A program made the translations under genes and the position numbers. From the NCBI GenBank assembly GCA_965199865.1, contig CBDATU010000020.1, positions 434,001-498,000 on the forward strand: DNA of 64,000 bases. Direction: 5' to 3'. Under the pieces are notes generated by a model. That model saw only the letters and a program-made list of their open reading frames with translations, did not search any database and was not told the origin of the DNA. The stretch comes from JAPOUP01 sp965199865 (GTDB lineage Bacteria; Pseudomonadota; Alphaproteobacteria; Rhodobacterales; Rhodobacteraceae). This document shows, piece by piece, positions 19,084 through 29,535 of the stretch (positions are counted from its first letter, which is position 1; every line of letters begins with the position of its first letter).

Positions 19084-20865
19084 ATGTCCATTCTTGACGA
19101 GAGCCAGGCAGGCCGGATTGCCCATTGGCCCCATGAGCCCCATGAGCCGGCCCAGCAAGTCGTGGAGTCCCTTTCCCCGCAGGGCGGCGTATCCTATGTG
19201 CGTGGACCGACGCAGCCCCCCCTTGCCTATTCCACCATTTCCCAACTTCTGCACCAGGCGGTTGACCGCTTCGGGCCAAGGGACGCCGCCATATTTCGTG
19301 GGCAGGACCTGAGACTAAGCTATTACGATCTTGACAAAGCCGTCGACGAACTCGCTGCCGGCCTGCTTGCGCTTGGTCTGACAAAGGGGGACCGGATAGG
19401 AATCTGGTCACCCAACCGCTTCGAGTGGGTTCTGACCCAGTTCGCGACAGCGCGCGTTGGTCTGGTGCTGGTGACCATCAATCCAGCCTATCGTCTGGCC
19501 GAACTGGAATACGCCCTGAACAAGGTCGGCTGCAAAGCGCTAGTCTGCGCGAAGGCATTCAAGTCATCCGACTATGTCGGCATGATTCATGAACTGGCAC
19601 CGGAAATGAAGACCTGCAGTCCCGGTCGGCTGCAGGCCGCCCGTCTGCCCCATCTTCGTACAGTGGTCGTCATGGATGACGCTCCAGGGCCCGGTGCCTA
19701 CTCATTCACCCAAACACGGAAACTGGGAGGTCCGGCGCAGCTGATGAGACTGGCCAATTTCGACAGGCACCTCAGTCCGGATGATGCCATCAACATCCAG
19801 TTCACGTCCGGAACAACGGGTAGCCCGAAAGGAGCCACACTTTCTCATTACAACATTGTCAACAATGCGCGCTACGTCGCGGATCGGATAAATCTTACGG
19901 AAACCGACCGTCTGGCAATCCCGGTGCCGCTCTATCACTGCTTTGGTATGGTGATGGGCGTCCTGGGAGTGGTTAGCAAGGGGGCGGCAATGGTGTTTCC
20001 TGGCGAGGCATTCGACGCGGTCCAGACACTTGACGCACTTTCCACGGAACGTTGCACTGCGGTGTATGGTGTGCCGACCATGTTCGTTGCGATGCTGGAG
20101 CAACTGGAAAACCAACCACGCGACCTTTCAACCCTTCGTACCGGGATCATGGCCGGCGCTCCCTGCCCAGTCGAAGTCATGCGGCGGGTCAATTCTGAAA
20201 TGAACATGCGGGAGGTGACGATCTGCTACGGCATGACCGAGACCTCGCCGGTTTCCTTCCAGAGTTTCGTCGATGACTCCGTAGAGAAGCGCTGCGAGAC
20301 GGTGGGGCGGGTGCATCCCCATCTCGAGGTCAAGATCATAGACCAGGATGGGCGGATCGTCCCGGTGGGAATGCAGGGAGAGCTGTGCACGCGAGGCTAT
20401 TCGGTGATGAAGGGCTATTGGGAAGATGACGCACGGACTGTGGAATGCATGATTGACGGCTGGATGCATAGCGGCGATCTGGCGGAACTGGACGAAGAGG
20501 GATTCTGTTCCATCGTTGGCCGTGTGAAGGACATGATCATTCGTGGGGGTGAGAACATCTATCCTCGCGAAATCGAGGAGTTTCTTATCCGTCATCCCAA
20601 GGTAAGCGATGTCCAGGTCTTCGGAATTCCTGATGAGCGTCTGGGAGAGGTGGTCTGTGCATGGGTGATTTCCAGGCCGGGAGAATCCGTGGATGAGGGG
20701 GAGCTGCGCTCATTCTGCCAGGGGCAGATCGCGCATTTCAAGGTTCCGGAGCACATCCGCTTCGTTGACGAACTTCCGATGACGATCACCGGCAAACCTC
20801 AGAAATTTGTGATGAGAGAACAGATGACGGCAATGCTTGAATCGCCTGCGACCGCTCCCCGGTAA
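19084..20865 (+). CDS. Acyl-CoA synthetase (AMP-forming), FadD/medium-chain type
   Basis: A 593-residue ANL-family ligase activating a carboxylic acid with ATP and CoA. Motifs seen are the P-loop TSGTTGSPKGATLSH, A5 YGMTETSPVS, A8 GRVKDMIIRGGENIYPREIE, and the C-terminal catalytic lysine in TITGKPQKF. The start follows GGGGAG nine bases upstream, 12 bp after the amidase stop. In known nitrile/amide clusters an acyl-CoA synthetase follows the amidase and activates the acid it releases. The same logic fits here, though the chain length accepted is unknown. Confidence 0.92.
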   Translation: MSILDESQAGRIAHWPHEPHEPAQQVVESLSPQGGVSYVRGPTQPPLAYSTISQLLHQAVDRFGPRDAAIFRGQDLRLSYYDLDKAVDELAAGLLALGLTKGDRIGIWSPNRFEWVLTQFATARVGLVLVTINPAYRLAELEYALNKVGCKALVCAKAFKSSDYVGMIHELAPEMKTCSPGRLQAARLPHLRTVVVMDDAPGPGAYSFTQTRKLGGPAQLMRLANFDRHLSPDDAINIQFTSGTTGSPKGATLSHYNIVNNARYVADRINLTETDRLAIPVPLYHCFGMVMGVLGVVSKGAAMVFPGEAFDAVQTLDALSTERCTAVYGVPTMFVAMLEQLENQPRDLSTLRTGIMAGAPCPVEVMRRVNSEMNMREVTICYGMTETSPVSFQSFVDDSVEKRCETVGRVHPHLEVKIIDQDGRIVPVGMQGELCTRGYSVMKGYWEDDARTVECMIDGWMHSGDLAELDEEGFCSIVGRVKDMIIRGGENIYPREIEEFLIRHPKVSDVQVFGIPDERLGEVVCAWVISRPGESVDEGELRSFCQGQIAHFKVPEHIRFVDELPMTITGKPQKFVMREQMTAMLESPATAPR

Positions 20866-20994
20866 TTCCATTTGGTCGCGTCGCGAATCTAGTGGAAATT
20901 TGAAAACGGTGCATTGTTGGGGTGAACCGAAACCATCCGACCGACGGCTTGCAAGGTCAGAGGGGCCCACAACATGGAACGAACCACAATCTCG

Positions 20995-21190
20995 TCAATC
21001 GGTGCGGACGAACGCTGAACCTGACAACCCTGCAGGCTGAAGGTATTCCCGAACCAGCCGCTGGTGCAGGTGCCGGAGGCAACGGATGGCCATGTAGCGG
21101 TTGGTGATATGCACCCGCGCCCCGTGCTCCTTCCAGTGCAGGGCCGGCCGTATGGCAGAGTCATATCCATTCGTCCGGAAGCATGCCTCG
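20995..21190 (-). pseudogene. Possible C-terminal fragment of a DDE transposase
   Basis: One minus-strand frame reads RPALHWKEHGARVHITNRYM followed by AIRCLRHLHQRL. This resembles the conserved RP-(V/I)-(F/Y)-HW...R-x-HI...C-F-MA...RHL block near the C-terminus of IS4-superfamily transposases. No longer frame connects to it. The rest of 20866-21825 shows nothing recognisable. Confidence 0.4.
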
Positions 21191-21825
21191 AAAAGACAAA
21201 AATTTTTGCCAGACAACTTATAAGATGCTGATTCTTTGTAATGAATCCCAAGTCCCCTCTTAAGGGGATTCGCCGAATGTTTCTGTTTTCAAGTGGCTTC
21301 GCTCCGATATCGGACCGATTCGGACATTCCTCCCCGCAGGAAGCCGCCACGTGTAGGGTTTTCGAGGCCCAGCCAAAGCTCGGTGCGCTGAACATCACCA
21401 GCAACAAGCTCGATCCAAAGTCCTGAGGCGACATTTCGGCACTGATCATCGGTCTATAGGAGTCCCATCGTGACGAAAGGAACCGCACGCGCCTGTTCGG
21501 ATTGCTAAACCGAAACTCACGTCCGAAAGGTCGCCCAGTGATGCGGTGAACCGGATACCGTCTGTGCGGTTCTGTTTACTCAATGAAGTGGGACCGGAAT
21601 GGCGATCACTCGCCAAGGCCGACAGTGAACCATTCCTACGCAGGTGACGACCACCGCTAAGTCGAAGGATGGGCAATGGACAGTACTGGCAATGGCTCGG
21701 CCCTGAATATTCCCGTATTCGAAATCGGGAATTGGCAACTGGAAGAAGGTGGCCCAGAATAGAAACATGGGCCGGGGGTTGTTCCTAGCCGACGTCAGGC
21801 CTCGGGGTAGCTCGGGGCCTTTCGT

Positions 21826-22563
21826 TTACGGAAAATGCTTCAAGCCCCGATCGGCGTAGGCTCCCAAAGGATCGCGATAGAGTTTTTTCTCAATCACTTC
21901 CCAAACCCTGTTGGGCTGATCCGGTCGAAGGACATGGAGTCCGACAGGCCGGGCCGTCAGATCAGCAATCTGCAAGCCAGGTGCGTTAGTCTTCCTGTCG
22001 GCGAACACGAGATGGAAGCCCGGCATGGTGCCTGCCCGGTTTTCACCGCTGCGAATGCGATGGAAGGTCAGTTCAAGAGCATTGTCCTCCCGTGTTCCCC
22101 TGCGTTCCACAATGATATGAGTGTTCCTTTCGTGCTGCCCCCGATTTTCAAGAAACATGAAGGCACGTTCCATGCAAAACGTCAGCGTGAGGTCGTAAGG
22201 GTTATCGGGGAAGCGATTTCTTTGCTGAAGAGATGGTTTGTCGATGACGGTCGAAACGATCGTGAATTCCGCGTCGTTAACCAACTTGTTCAAATCGGCC
22301 ATGAACGCTTCCCTCTTCGCCATGCTCCAGAGGAATTCGAACGGGTGTTTCTGCTTGCGGATGTGATACTCGTGGAAGATGACCTCGTCCTGACCAAAAT
22401 ACTTGAATTTCAACATTTGCAGGGCGGGCAAAACTTCTACGGCATAATGCCGTTTGTGGAAGATCCAGAAGTTCAGAACAAAGAGGGGATAGTCTCAATA
22501 CATTGGCTTGAGCTGATGATCTCCGCTCTCATCGACGAAAATGATCTAGTCACTGAAGTTCAT
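21826..22563 (-). pseudogene. DUF3800-family protein, broken by two stop codons
   Basis: From ATG 22563 the frame reads MNFSD, stop, IIFVDESGDHQLKPMY, stop, DYPLFVLNFWIFHKRHYA and then 201 clean residues to 21826, including LQIADLTARPVGLHVLRPDQ. The VDESGDH start and the LQIADL-a-rP end are the DUF3800 hallmarks, a family with RNase-H-like acidic residues of unknown role, often near mobile or defence genes. The TAG is at 22546-22548 and the TGA at 22495-22497. The long intact remainder suggests recent loss. Confidence 0.82.
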
Positions 22564-22599
22564 GAAGTCGAAACCAGCTCTGTTATGTGACTTGAAGCA

Positions 22600-23060
22600 A
22601 TGGCAACAGGATCCTATCGTTCCAGCCGCAGTCCGGCGCCTTTGGACGTACCCGGGCAACATGCACCTCCAGCCCGGTTTCGCGTTCCCGCCAAGCCGAT
22701 GACATTCTGGGGCCCTGCCGCCAACGATGCTGATGTAGGCGTCGACCCGCGCGGTGCGGCGGCTGCGGAAGTCGGCGGTGGAGTCGAAAACACGGGACGG
22801 ACTGTCGTCCTCCGACAGGGCAGGCCACCCATGGACCGGAATGCCGACGCAGTCACGACCACCACCGCCCAGTCCAGAGGTAGCACCGCGCAGTTTAGCG
22901 CAGTTAGGGACCGTTGTGTCCTGGCCCATGACGACCACCCAACCACCGCGGCAACGCTCCACCCCCGCCTACCGGTGCGACCCGGGAATGCCTTCAATGG
23001 AGACCTTCCTGTTGGACAGCCCGTAGCTGCCTTCCATTTGAGGGATCTGAAAACACGACC
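22600..23060 (-). pseudogene. Decayed Tn5/IS4-type transposase remnant
   Basis: Minus-strand pieces in several frames spell QMEGSYGLSNRKVSIEGI (compare QEAAYRLLSNAGVTMDDI in the intact element), then GQDTTVPNCAKLRGATSGLG and VFDSTADFRSR. They line up in order with residues about 336-430 of the transposase at 1874-4126. Frameshifts break the reading, and only the first catalytic aspartate region survives. It is an older relative of the DUF4338-type elements. Confidence 0.72.
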
Positions 23061-23289
23061 GAAAGCAGGAACGCCTGCACCTCTTCCCCACGTCCGGCCC
23101 ATTTCCGCGCAATGACATTCGGTTAAGGAAATTTCGCTCACGAGCACCCGTATACACATCTTTCTCGCCCTCTATATGATTCCTTTCGCGATCATGGATC
23201 TTAATATTGACGTCAATTCAGGAGAATGATGCTTCGTTCTGGGGTTCAAACCGCTTAACCGTTTGCCATTGGCCGTCCGAACCCGATCC

Positions 23290-23488
23290 AGTGGAACTAG
23301 CTGCAGCCTGAAAGGTCGGTGGTTTCCTGTGGGTGGCACCTCGCCATTATCGCATGGAGCGGTTGGCCCATCATTCCCTACTTGGGCAGCACCGGCTCGA
23401 CGACAGCCCATTCAACATCTGTCAGATCGTTTTGACGGTGGTCGTCCGACCGCGTATATTGCTTCTGGGCCAACTCGTTCCAGAGCAT
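23290..23488 (-). pseudogene. N-terminal fragment of an IS5-family transposase
   Basis: From ATG 23488 the frame reads MLWNELAQKQYTRSDDHRQN, DLTDVEWAVVEPVLPK, then a TAG at 23378-23380 and further IS5-like residues. DLTDxEWAxVEPxLP is the diagnostic N-terminal motif of IS5-family orfA proteins. The rest of the element is missing or unreadable. Confidence 0.65.
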
Positions 23489-23622
23489 GGCCTTTCCAGT
23501 TTCGGATTTGGAATCAGTCTGGATGACCACATATTGCGGGTCCACTCATCTTATGGAACAAACACTTTGGCAATTCGCCCATAACCTGCCCGGTTGTCCC
23601 GGGCCCGAATTCTGACATCCCC

Positions 23623-25065
23623 ATGGATTATCTTCCGGTTTTTCTTGATATCCGCGGACGAAATGTGCTCGTCGACGGAGGTGGCACGGTCGCTGCGCGA
23701 AGAGTGGAACGGGCACTCACCGCCGGTGCGCGGGTGTCAGCCTTCGACCCGAATCCATCCGAAGAAATGCGGCTTCTGTTCGGCACGACTGATCGTTTGG
23801 TGCACCACCCCCGTCTGCCTGAGCAAGCGGATGTCGAAGGCTGTGCCGTGGTCTATGGCGCATCGGAGGACGAGACTCGCGACGCGGCGCTATATGCCTG
23901 GTCAGGCGAAGCACGAGTGCTTTGTAACATCGCCGACGTCAGTGACAGATGCGACTTCATAACCCCATCCATCGTTGACCGCTCTCCCATCGTTATCGCG
24001 ATATCCAGTGGAGGTACGGCACCTGTCATCTCCCGGATCCTGAAGGCGCGCATCGAGGCAACGCTTCCTGCGGCCTACGGAAGACTCGCCGAATTCGTGG
24101 GTGCCTTCCGCCAGCGCATCGCCGCCAAAATTTCCGGCAGCCTGGATCGACGCCGTTTCTGGGAGAGGATGATCGACGGACCAGCAGGAGATTTTTTCCT
24201 GGCAGGCAATGCCGGGCGCGCCAGAAGCCAGATCGAGGCGGACCTATCCTCGGTCACCGCCCAACCCCAGGTGCCGACCGGAGAGGTCTATCTGGTGGGA
24301 GCTGGACCGGGCGATCCCGATCTCCTTACGTTCCGTGCGCTTCGCCTGATGCAGCGTGCGGATGTCGTGCTCCATGACCGGCTCATCGGTGATGGCATCC
24401 TGTCCCTGGTGCGCCGGGACGCGGAACGCATCAACGTGGGAAAACTGCCTAAGGCCCACACAATGCCGCAGCAGGACATTTCACGGCTACTCGTGCGGCT
24501 GGCGGGAGAAGGAAAGCGGGTGCTGAGACTAAAGGGCGGCGATCCCTTCATATTCGGGCGTGGGGGTGAGGAAATCGAATCTCTGGCGGCGGCGGGAATC
24601 GACTTCGAGGTCGTGCCAGGAATCACCGCGGCCGCAGGCTGCGGCGCCTATGCCGGAATTCCGCTGACACATCGGGACCACGCACAGACCTGCATGTTCG
24701 TGACCGCACATGGAAAGGATGGAGTTCTGGACCTGGACTGGGAGGTGCTGATCCGCCCCTTCCAAACCGTCGCGGTCTATATGGGACTGGCAAACCTGGA
24801 TAATCTGGTTGATGGCTTCCGACGACATGGAGTCGACATGAATACCCTGGTCGCTGTGATCGAGAATGGCACACGCCCCAACCAGGTCGTCGTCACCGGT
24901 AAGCTTTCCGATATCGTGATGAAATCGAAAAACGCTCAGCTCAAGGGGCCGGCGATGATCATTATCGGATCCGTCGTGACGCTTCACGAACGGCTCCGGG
25001 CGCGCAGACCCACCGATGTAATTCATGAGATGAGCCTTTCGCCGCTTAAGCCAGGCGGCGTGTGA
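23623..25065 (+). CDS. cysG: Siroheme synthase (trifunctional)
   Basis: A 480-residue enzyme that methylates uroporphyrinogen III to precorrin-2, oxidises it, and inserts iron to give siroheme for sulfite and nitrite reductases. The N-terminal part has the NAD-binding GGGTVAARRVERAL, the dehydrogenase aspartate in NIADVSDRCDF, and SSGGTAPVISRILK. The C-terminal part is a SUMT methyltransferase: VGAGPGDPDLLTFRALR, RLKGGDPFIFGRGGEE, PGITAAAGCGAYAGIPLTHR. Both halves are complete. The sulfite-reductase genes that often follow cysG are absent; a minus-strand gene follows. Confidence 0.95.
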   Translation: MDYLPVFLDIRGRNVLVDGGGTVAARRVERALTAGARVSAFDPNPSEEMRLLFGTTDRLVHHPRLPEQADVEGCAVVYGASEDETRDAALYAWSGEARVLCNIADVSDRCDFITPSIVDRSPIVIAISSGGTAPVISRILKARIEATLPAAYGRLAEFVGAFRQRIAAKISGSLDRRRFWERMIDGPAGDFFLAGNAGRARSQIEADLSSVTAQPQVPTGEVYLVGAGPGDPDLLTFRALRLMQRADVVLHDRLIGDGILSLVRRDAERINVGKLPKAHTMPQQDISRLLVRLAGEGKRVLRLKGGDPFIFGRGGEEIESLAAAGIDFEVVPGITAAAGCGAYAGIPLTHRDHAQTCMFVTAHGKDGVLDLDWEVLIRPFQTVAVYMGLANLDNLVDGFRRHGVDMNTLVAVIENGTRPNQVVVTGKLSDIVMKSKNAQLKGPAMIIIGSVVTLHERLRARRPTDVIHEMSLSPLKPGGV

Positions 25066-25122
25066 GCCCGATGCGCTCCTCCACGCAGGACCTATCGGGT
25101 GCGGCCTTCGAGTATGTCGGGG

Positions 25123-26709
25123 TCAGCCTGAAAGCGATGGCGTCATGTGAATGAGGGTCGGACCGTCCGCGCCGAACGCATCTCTCAGGTCGGTTTGCAG
25201 ATCAGATGGATCTGCGGGCCGCGAATAGCCAATTCCATACGCGGCGGCCAGCTTGCCAAAATCCGGATTACGGGCACTGACCCCAACAGGAGCGATCTGC
25301 GACCGAGCCATACTGGCCTCGATCTCCTTCAGCATTTCATTGTCCCAGACCAGGATCGGCAGACCCATACCGAGCTCGGCCGCAGTCCCAAGTTCCTGCA
25401 TGGTATACTGGAAACCATAATCGCCGGCGATCGCGACAACCGGCCTGTCCGGCATTCCGACCTTGCCGCCAATTGCGGCGGGCAGAGCGAATCCAAGAGT
25501 GCCAAACCCGAATGGATGATGCCAGAGACCTGGTGCCGACATGTCCCAGACCTCCTTTGATACATAGGCGAACTGCGTCATGTCAGAATAGATCATGCAA
25601 TCGGCGGGCAATGCGTCCCGCAATATTTCAGCGACCGGCAGGATACCGGGTCGTTCAGCTTCTATGGCGGCATACCAGCGTGCTCTGGCCAACAGCATTT
25701 CGGTTTCGGCCCACTCCGTGGATGCCCGATGTCCCTCCAAAGCATCGAGTAACCTTTCCAGGAATGCCCCGGCCTCGCACAGGATATTCCATGCGCCAGG
25801 TTCGGACAGCTCGACGGGATCAAGATCAACATGGATCAGCTCCCCTGTATGGCCAAGCCGCTCACGCCACAAATCGGTCTCTGACAGTTCCGTCCCAACG
25901 GCGATCACGACATCCGCCGAAGCGATGATCTCGACGCTATCCGGCCGTGCGAGAAAACTGCCGAAACTCAGTGAGTGCCCGGGAGGAATGACACCACGCC
26001 CCCCATAGGTCATGAAACAGGCCGCCCGCAGCCCCTCCACTGCCTGCCGCGCCAGATCGGGAACATGCCGCGTGCCTCCTCCGAATATGAACAGCGGACG
26101 CCGGGCTGCCAGAATCCGCTCCAGAGCAGCCTGGGAAACGCGAGCTGACCCTAATTCGGCAGGGCCCGGAAATGTGAATGTCGGTGGTGGCGCGGCGGGT
26201 GCTTCCAGGATTTCGATGGGAATCTGGACATGCTTCGGCCGCGGACGCCGCACCTCAAACTCGACCAGTGCGCGATCCACCAGACTATATGCGCTCTCGG
26301 CATCCATGGCAGTGCGCGACCAGTCGCAGACGGTCTCACCAGCGCCCTGCTGATCCTTCATTTCGTGTAGCCTCCCACGCCCGATTCCAAGGTCGGCCCG
26401 GTTTAGGCAGGACGAGATGACCAAAAGCGGCACGCTGTCGGAATAGGCCTGACCCATCGGTGTCATGATGTTGGTAAGCCCCGGCCCAGTGATGACATAG
26501 GCAATGCCGGGCCTGCCCGTTGCACGGGCATATCCATCTGCCATGAATCCTGCGCCCTGCTCATGCCGCGCCAGCACATGGCGTAGCCCGCTTTCCTCAA
26601 GCCCTCGATAGAGCTCGATGTTATGCACCCCCGGAATGCCGAAGATCGTGTCGACTCCACGTTCAGCCAGCATTGCCGAAATCCGGGCTCCCAGTGACCG
26701 CTCCATCAT
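25123..26709 (-). CDS. ThDP-dependent decarboxylase, AruI-like (5-guanidino-2-oxopentanoate decarboxylase type)
   Basis: A 528-residue member of the acetolactate synthase/pyruvate decarboxylase family. It has FGIPGVHNIELYRGLEESG, the catalytic glutamate in RHEQGAGFMADGYARATG, GPGLTNIMTPMGQAYSDS, and a diphosphate-binding segment GDYGFQYTMQELGTAAELGM. The GIPGVHxxELYRGL start and GDYGFQ, in place of GDGGF, resemble AruI of the arginine transaminase route, which decarboxylates 2-keto-arginine. The partner AruH is not seen here. Its ATG directly follows the trkH stop codon, so the two are co-transcribed. The substrate is not proven by sequence. Confidence 0.82.
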   Translation of the reverse strand: MMERSLGARISAMLAERGVDTIFGIPGVHNIELYRGLEESGLRHVLARHEQGAGFMADGYARATGRPGIAYVITGPGLTNIMTPMGQAYSDSVPLLVISSCLNRADLGIGRGRLHEMKDQQGAGETVCDWSRTAMDAESAYSLVDRALVEFEVRRPRPKHVQIPIEILEAPAAPPPTFTFPGPAELGSARVSQAALERILAARRPLFIFGGGTRHVPDLARQAVEGLRAACFMTYGGRGVIPPGHSLSFGSFLARPDSVEIIASADVVIAVGTELSETDLWRERLGHTGELIHVDLDPVELSEPGAWNILCEAGAFLERLLDALEGHRASTEWAETEMLLARARWYAAIEAERPGILPVAEILRDALPADCMIYSDMTQFAYVSKEVWDMSAPGLWHHPFGFGTLGFALPAAIGGKVGMPDRPVVAIAGDYGFQYTMQELGTAAELGMGLPILVWDNEMLKEIEASMARSQIAPVGVSARNPDFGKLAAAYGIGYSRPADPSDLQTDLRDAFGADGPTLIHMTPSLSG

Positions 26710-28155
26710 CTAGCCTCTCCAGAAGTTCAGGGTCAGGATTACAAAGACCGCCATAAGCTCCAGGCGCCCGATCAGCATTGCCACCGCGAGAAGCCATTTC
26801 GCCGCGTCGTTGATCTCAGCGAAGCTGCCGGTTGGCCCAATCTGGTCGCCGAGACCCGGGCCGATATTCGCCAGCGCGGCGGCCGCGCCGGATACGGAGG
26901 TGATCAGGTCCAGGCCCGTGGTGCTCAGCAGAACGGAAATCACACCCAGCGTAACCACGAACGCCACAAAGAAGACCATGACCGAGTTCAGCACATCGTC
27001 ACTTACCGGATTTCCGTCGTAGCGAGGTGTGAAGATCCCATGTGGAGTGTGAATCCGGTGAATCCGGGCGCGTATGGTGGCTAACAGCAGCTGGTAACGG
27101 AACACCTTGATCGAGCAGCTCGTTGAGCCTGCGCAGCCTCCCACAAGACCGGTAAAAAAGATGAGGACAACGACAAACGGACCCCATGACTGGTAATCAG
27201 CACTGGAATAACCGGTGCCGGTCAGGATGGATGTGACATTGAACATCGTTTCACGAAGCGAGGTCTCGAAGCTGGCACCGCCAGCTATCCGGAAAATGCA
27301 GACAACAGCGACAAGGACCGCGGCGATAAGCAGAAATCCCCGGATCTGCGGATCCCTCAGTAGAGGTGCGGCGCTGCCTCCCATGAGCTGCACGTAACGC
27401 ACGAAGGGAAGGCTGGCGAGAAGCATGAACGCTGCGGCAACGTATTCCGGCCAGCCCTTGAATGCCCCAAAGGAACTGTCGAACGTGGAGAAACCACCGG
27501 TCGCGACCGTGGTCAGCGCATGGTTGACCGCATGGAAGCTCGGTATACCAACGGCGAAATAGGCGACATAGCAGGCAAAGGTAAGAGCGATGTAAGCTCC
27601 GGAAATACTGGAGGCGATCTGGGCGGCGCGGGGCAGGACCTTGCCCTCGCTGCCAAATCCCTCGCTGCGGAAGATCTGCATGCCGCCAACGCGGAGTTCG
27701 GGCAGGAACACCATCGCGACGACGATGATCCCGACCCCACCGAACCACTGAAGCATTGAACGCCAGAGCAGTACACCTTCCGGCAGTTTCTCAAGATTCG
27801 TGAACACAGTGGCACCAGTGGTCGTAAGCCCCGACATCGCCTCGAAGAACGCGTCGACCACACGTGCATTGGAACCGCCTAGCAGAAAGGGAACGGCACC
27901 AAAGAACGGCAGCGCAAGCCATACGCCGGTCGTCAGTAGGAATACCTGCTGAATTGTCAGTCGGGACTTGACGCCGTTAGCGCAGGCGACTGCCGTGATC
28001 ACTCCTATGACCGCTGTCACCACCGCTGATTGGAGAAAAATCGCCCAATGGTCATTGCCATAGAGGATATCCACAGCCATTGGCATAAGCATCGCGGCAC
28101 CAAGGGCGGCGATGAGCAGGCCAGTGACATATCCTACCGGTCGCAGATCGAACAT
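26710..28155 (-). CDS. trkH: Trk-type potassium uptake permease
   Basis: A 481-residue polytopic membrane protein of the TrkH/KtrB class. Four pore loops are recognisable: SGLTTTGATVF, TTVATGGFSTFD, SILTGTGYSS, and the last pore region near ANIGPGLGDQIGPTGSF. It also has GGCAGSTSCSIKVFR, the conserved intramembrane-loop region. It transports potassium together with the NAD-binding TrkA, which is not in the window. The stop abuts the start of the AruI-like gene. Confidence 0.93.
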   Translation of the reverse strand: MFDLRPVGYVTGLLIAALGAAMLMPMAVDILYGNDHWAIFLQSAVVTAVIGVITAVACANGVKSRLTIQQVFLLTTGVWLALPFFGAVPFLLGGSNARVVDAFFEAMSGLTTTGATVFTNLEKLPEGVLLWRSMLQWFGGVGIIVVAMVFLPELRVGGMQIFRSEGFGSEGKVLPRAAQIASSISGAYIALTFACYVAYFAVGIPSFHAVNHALTTVATGGFSTFDSSFGAFKGWPEYVAAAFMLLASLPFVRYVQLMGGSAAPLLRDPQIRGFLLIAAVLVAVVCIFRIAGGASFETSLRETMFNVTSILTGTGYSSADYQSWGPFVVVLIFFTGLVGGCAGSTSCSIKVFRYQLLLATIRARIHRIHTPHGIFTPRYDGNPVSDDVLNSVMVFFVAFVVTLGVISVLLSTTGLDLITSVSGAAAALANIGPGLGDQIGPTGSFAEINDAAKWLLAVAMLIGRLELMAVFVILTLNFWRG

Positions 28156-28279
28156 GGCGCCACGGCCTGGCTATGCCTTTGGATGACGTCAGATACAGCA
28201 TCCAGAAGGACAGCTTTGGAACCTGAAAACCCCTTTGCGGCGGTCATTCCGAATACTTGGCCACAATCCTGCACGGACA

Positions 28280-29335
<1,056 letters not shown>

Positions 29336-29535
29336 CGCAGTCTCTCCCATGATGGCGCCGGTATGCTGAAAGTCGACAGCTCCGGCTGTTCCACGCTTCA
29401 TCCCAGATGATTCGTTCCTGGCACAACCTTGGTCACGCAGGAACAGATACAGCGGTTGGCTCCCATGGGGAAGTGAATCCGATTCAGGATCTCCCGATCT
29501 CTGCAGGATCCGCGGGTCACCATCGTCCTTCCCTG

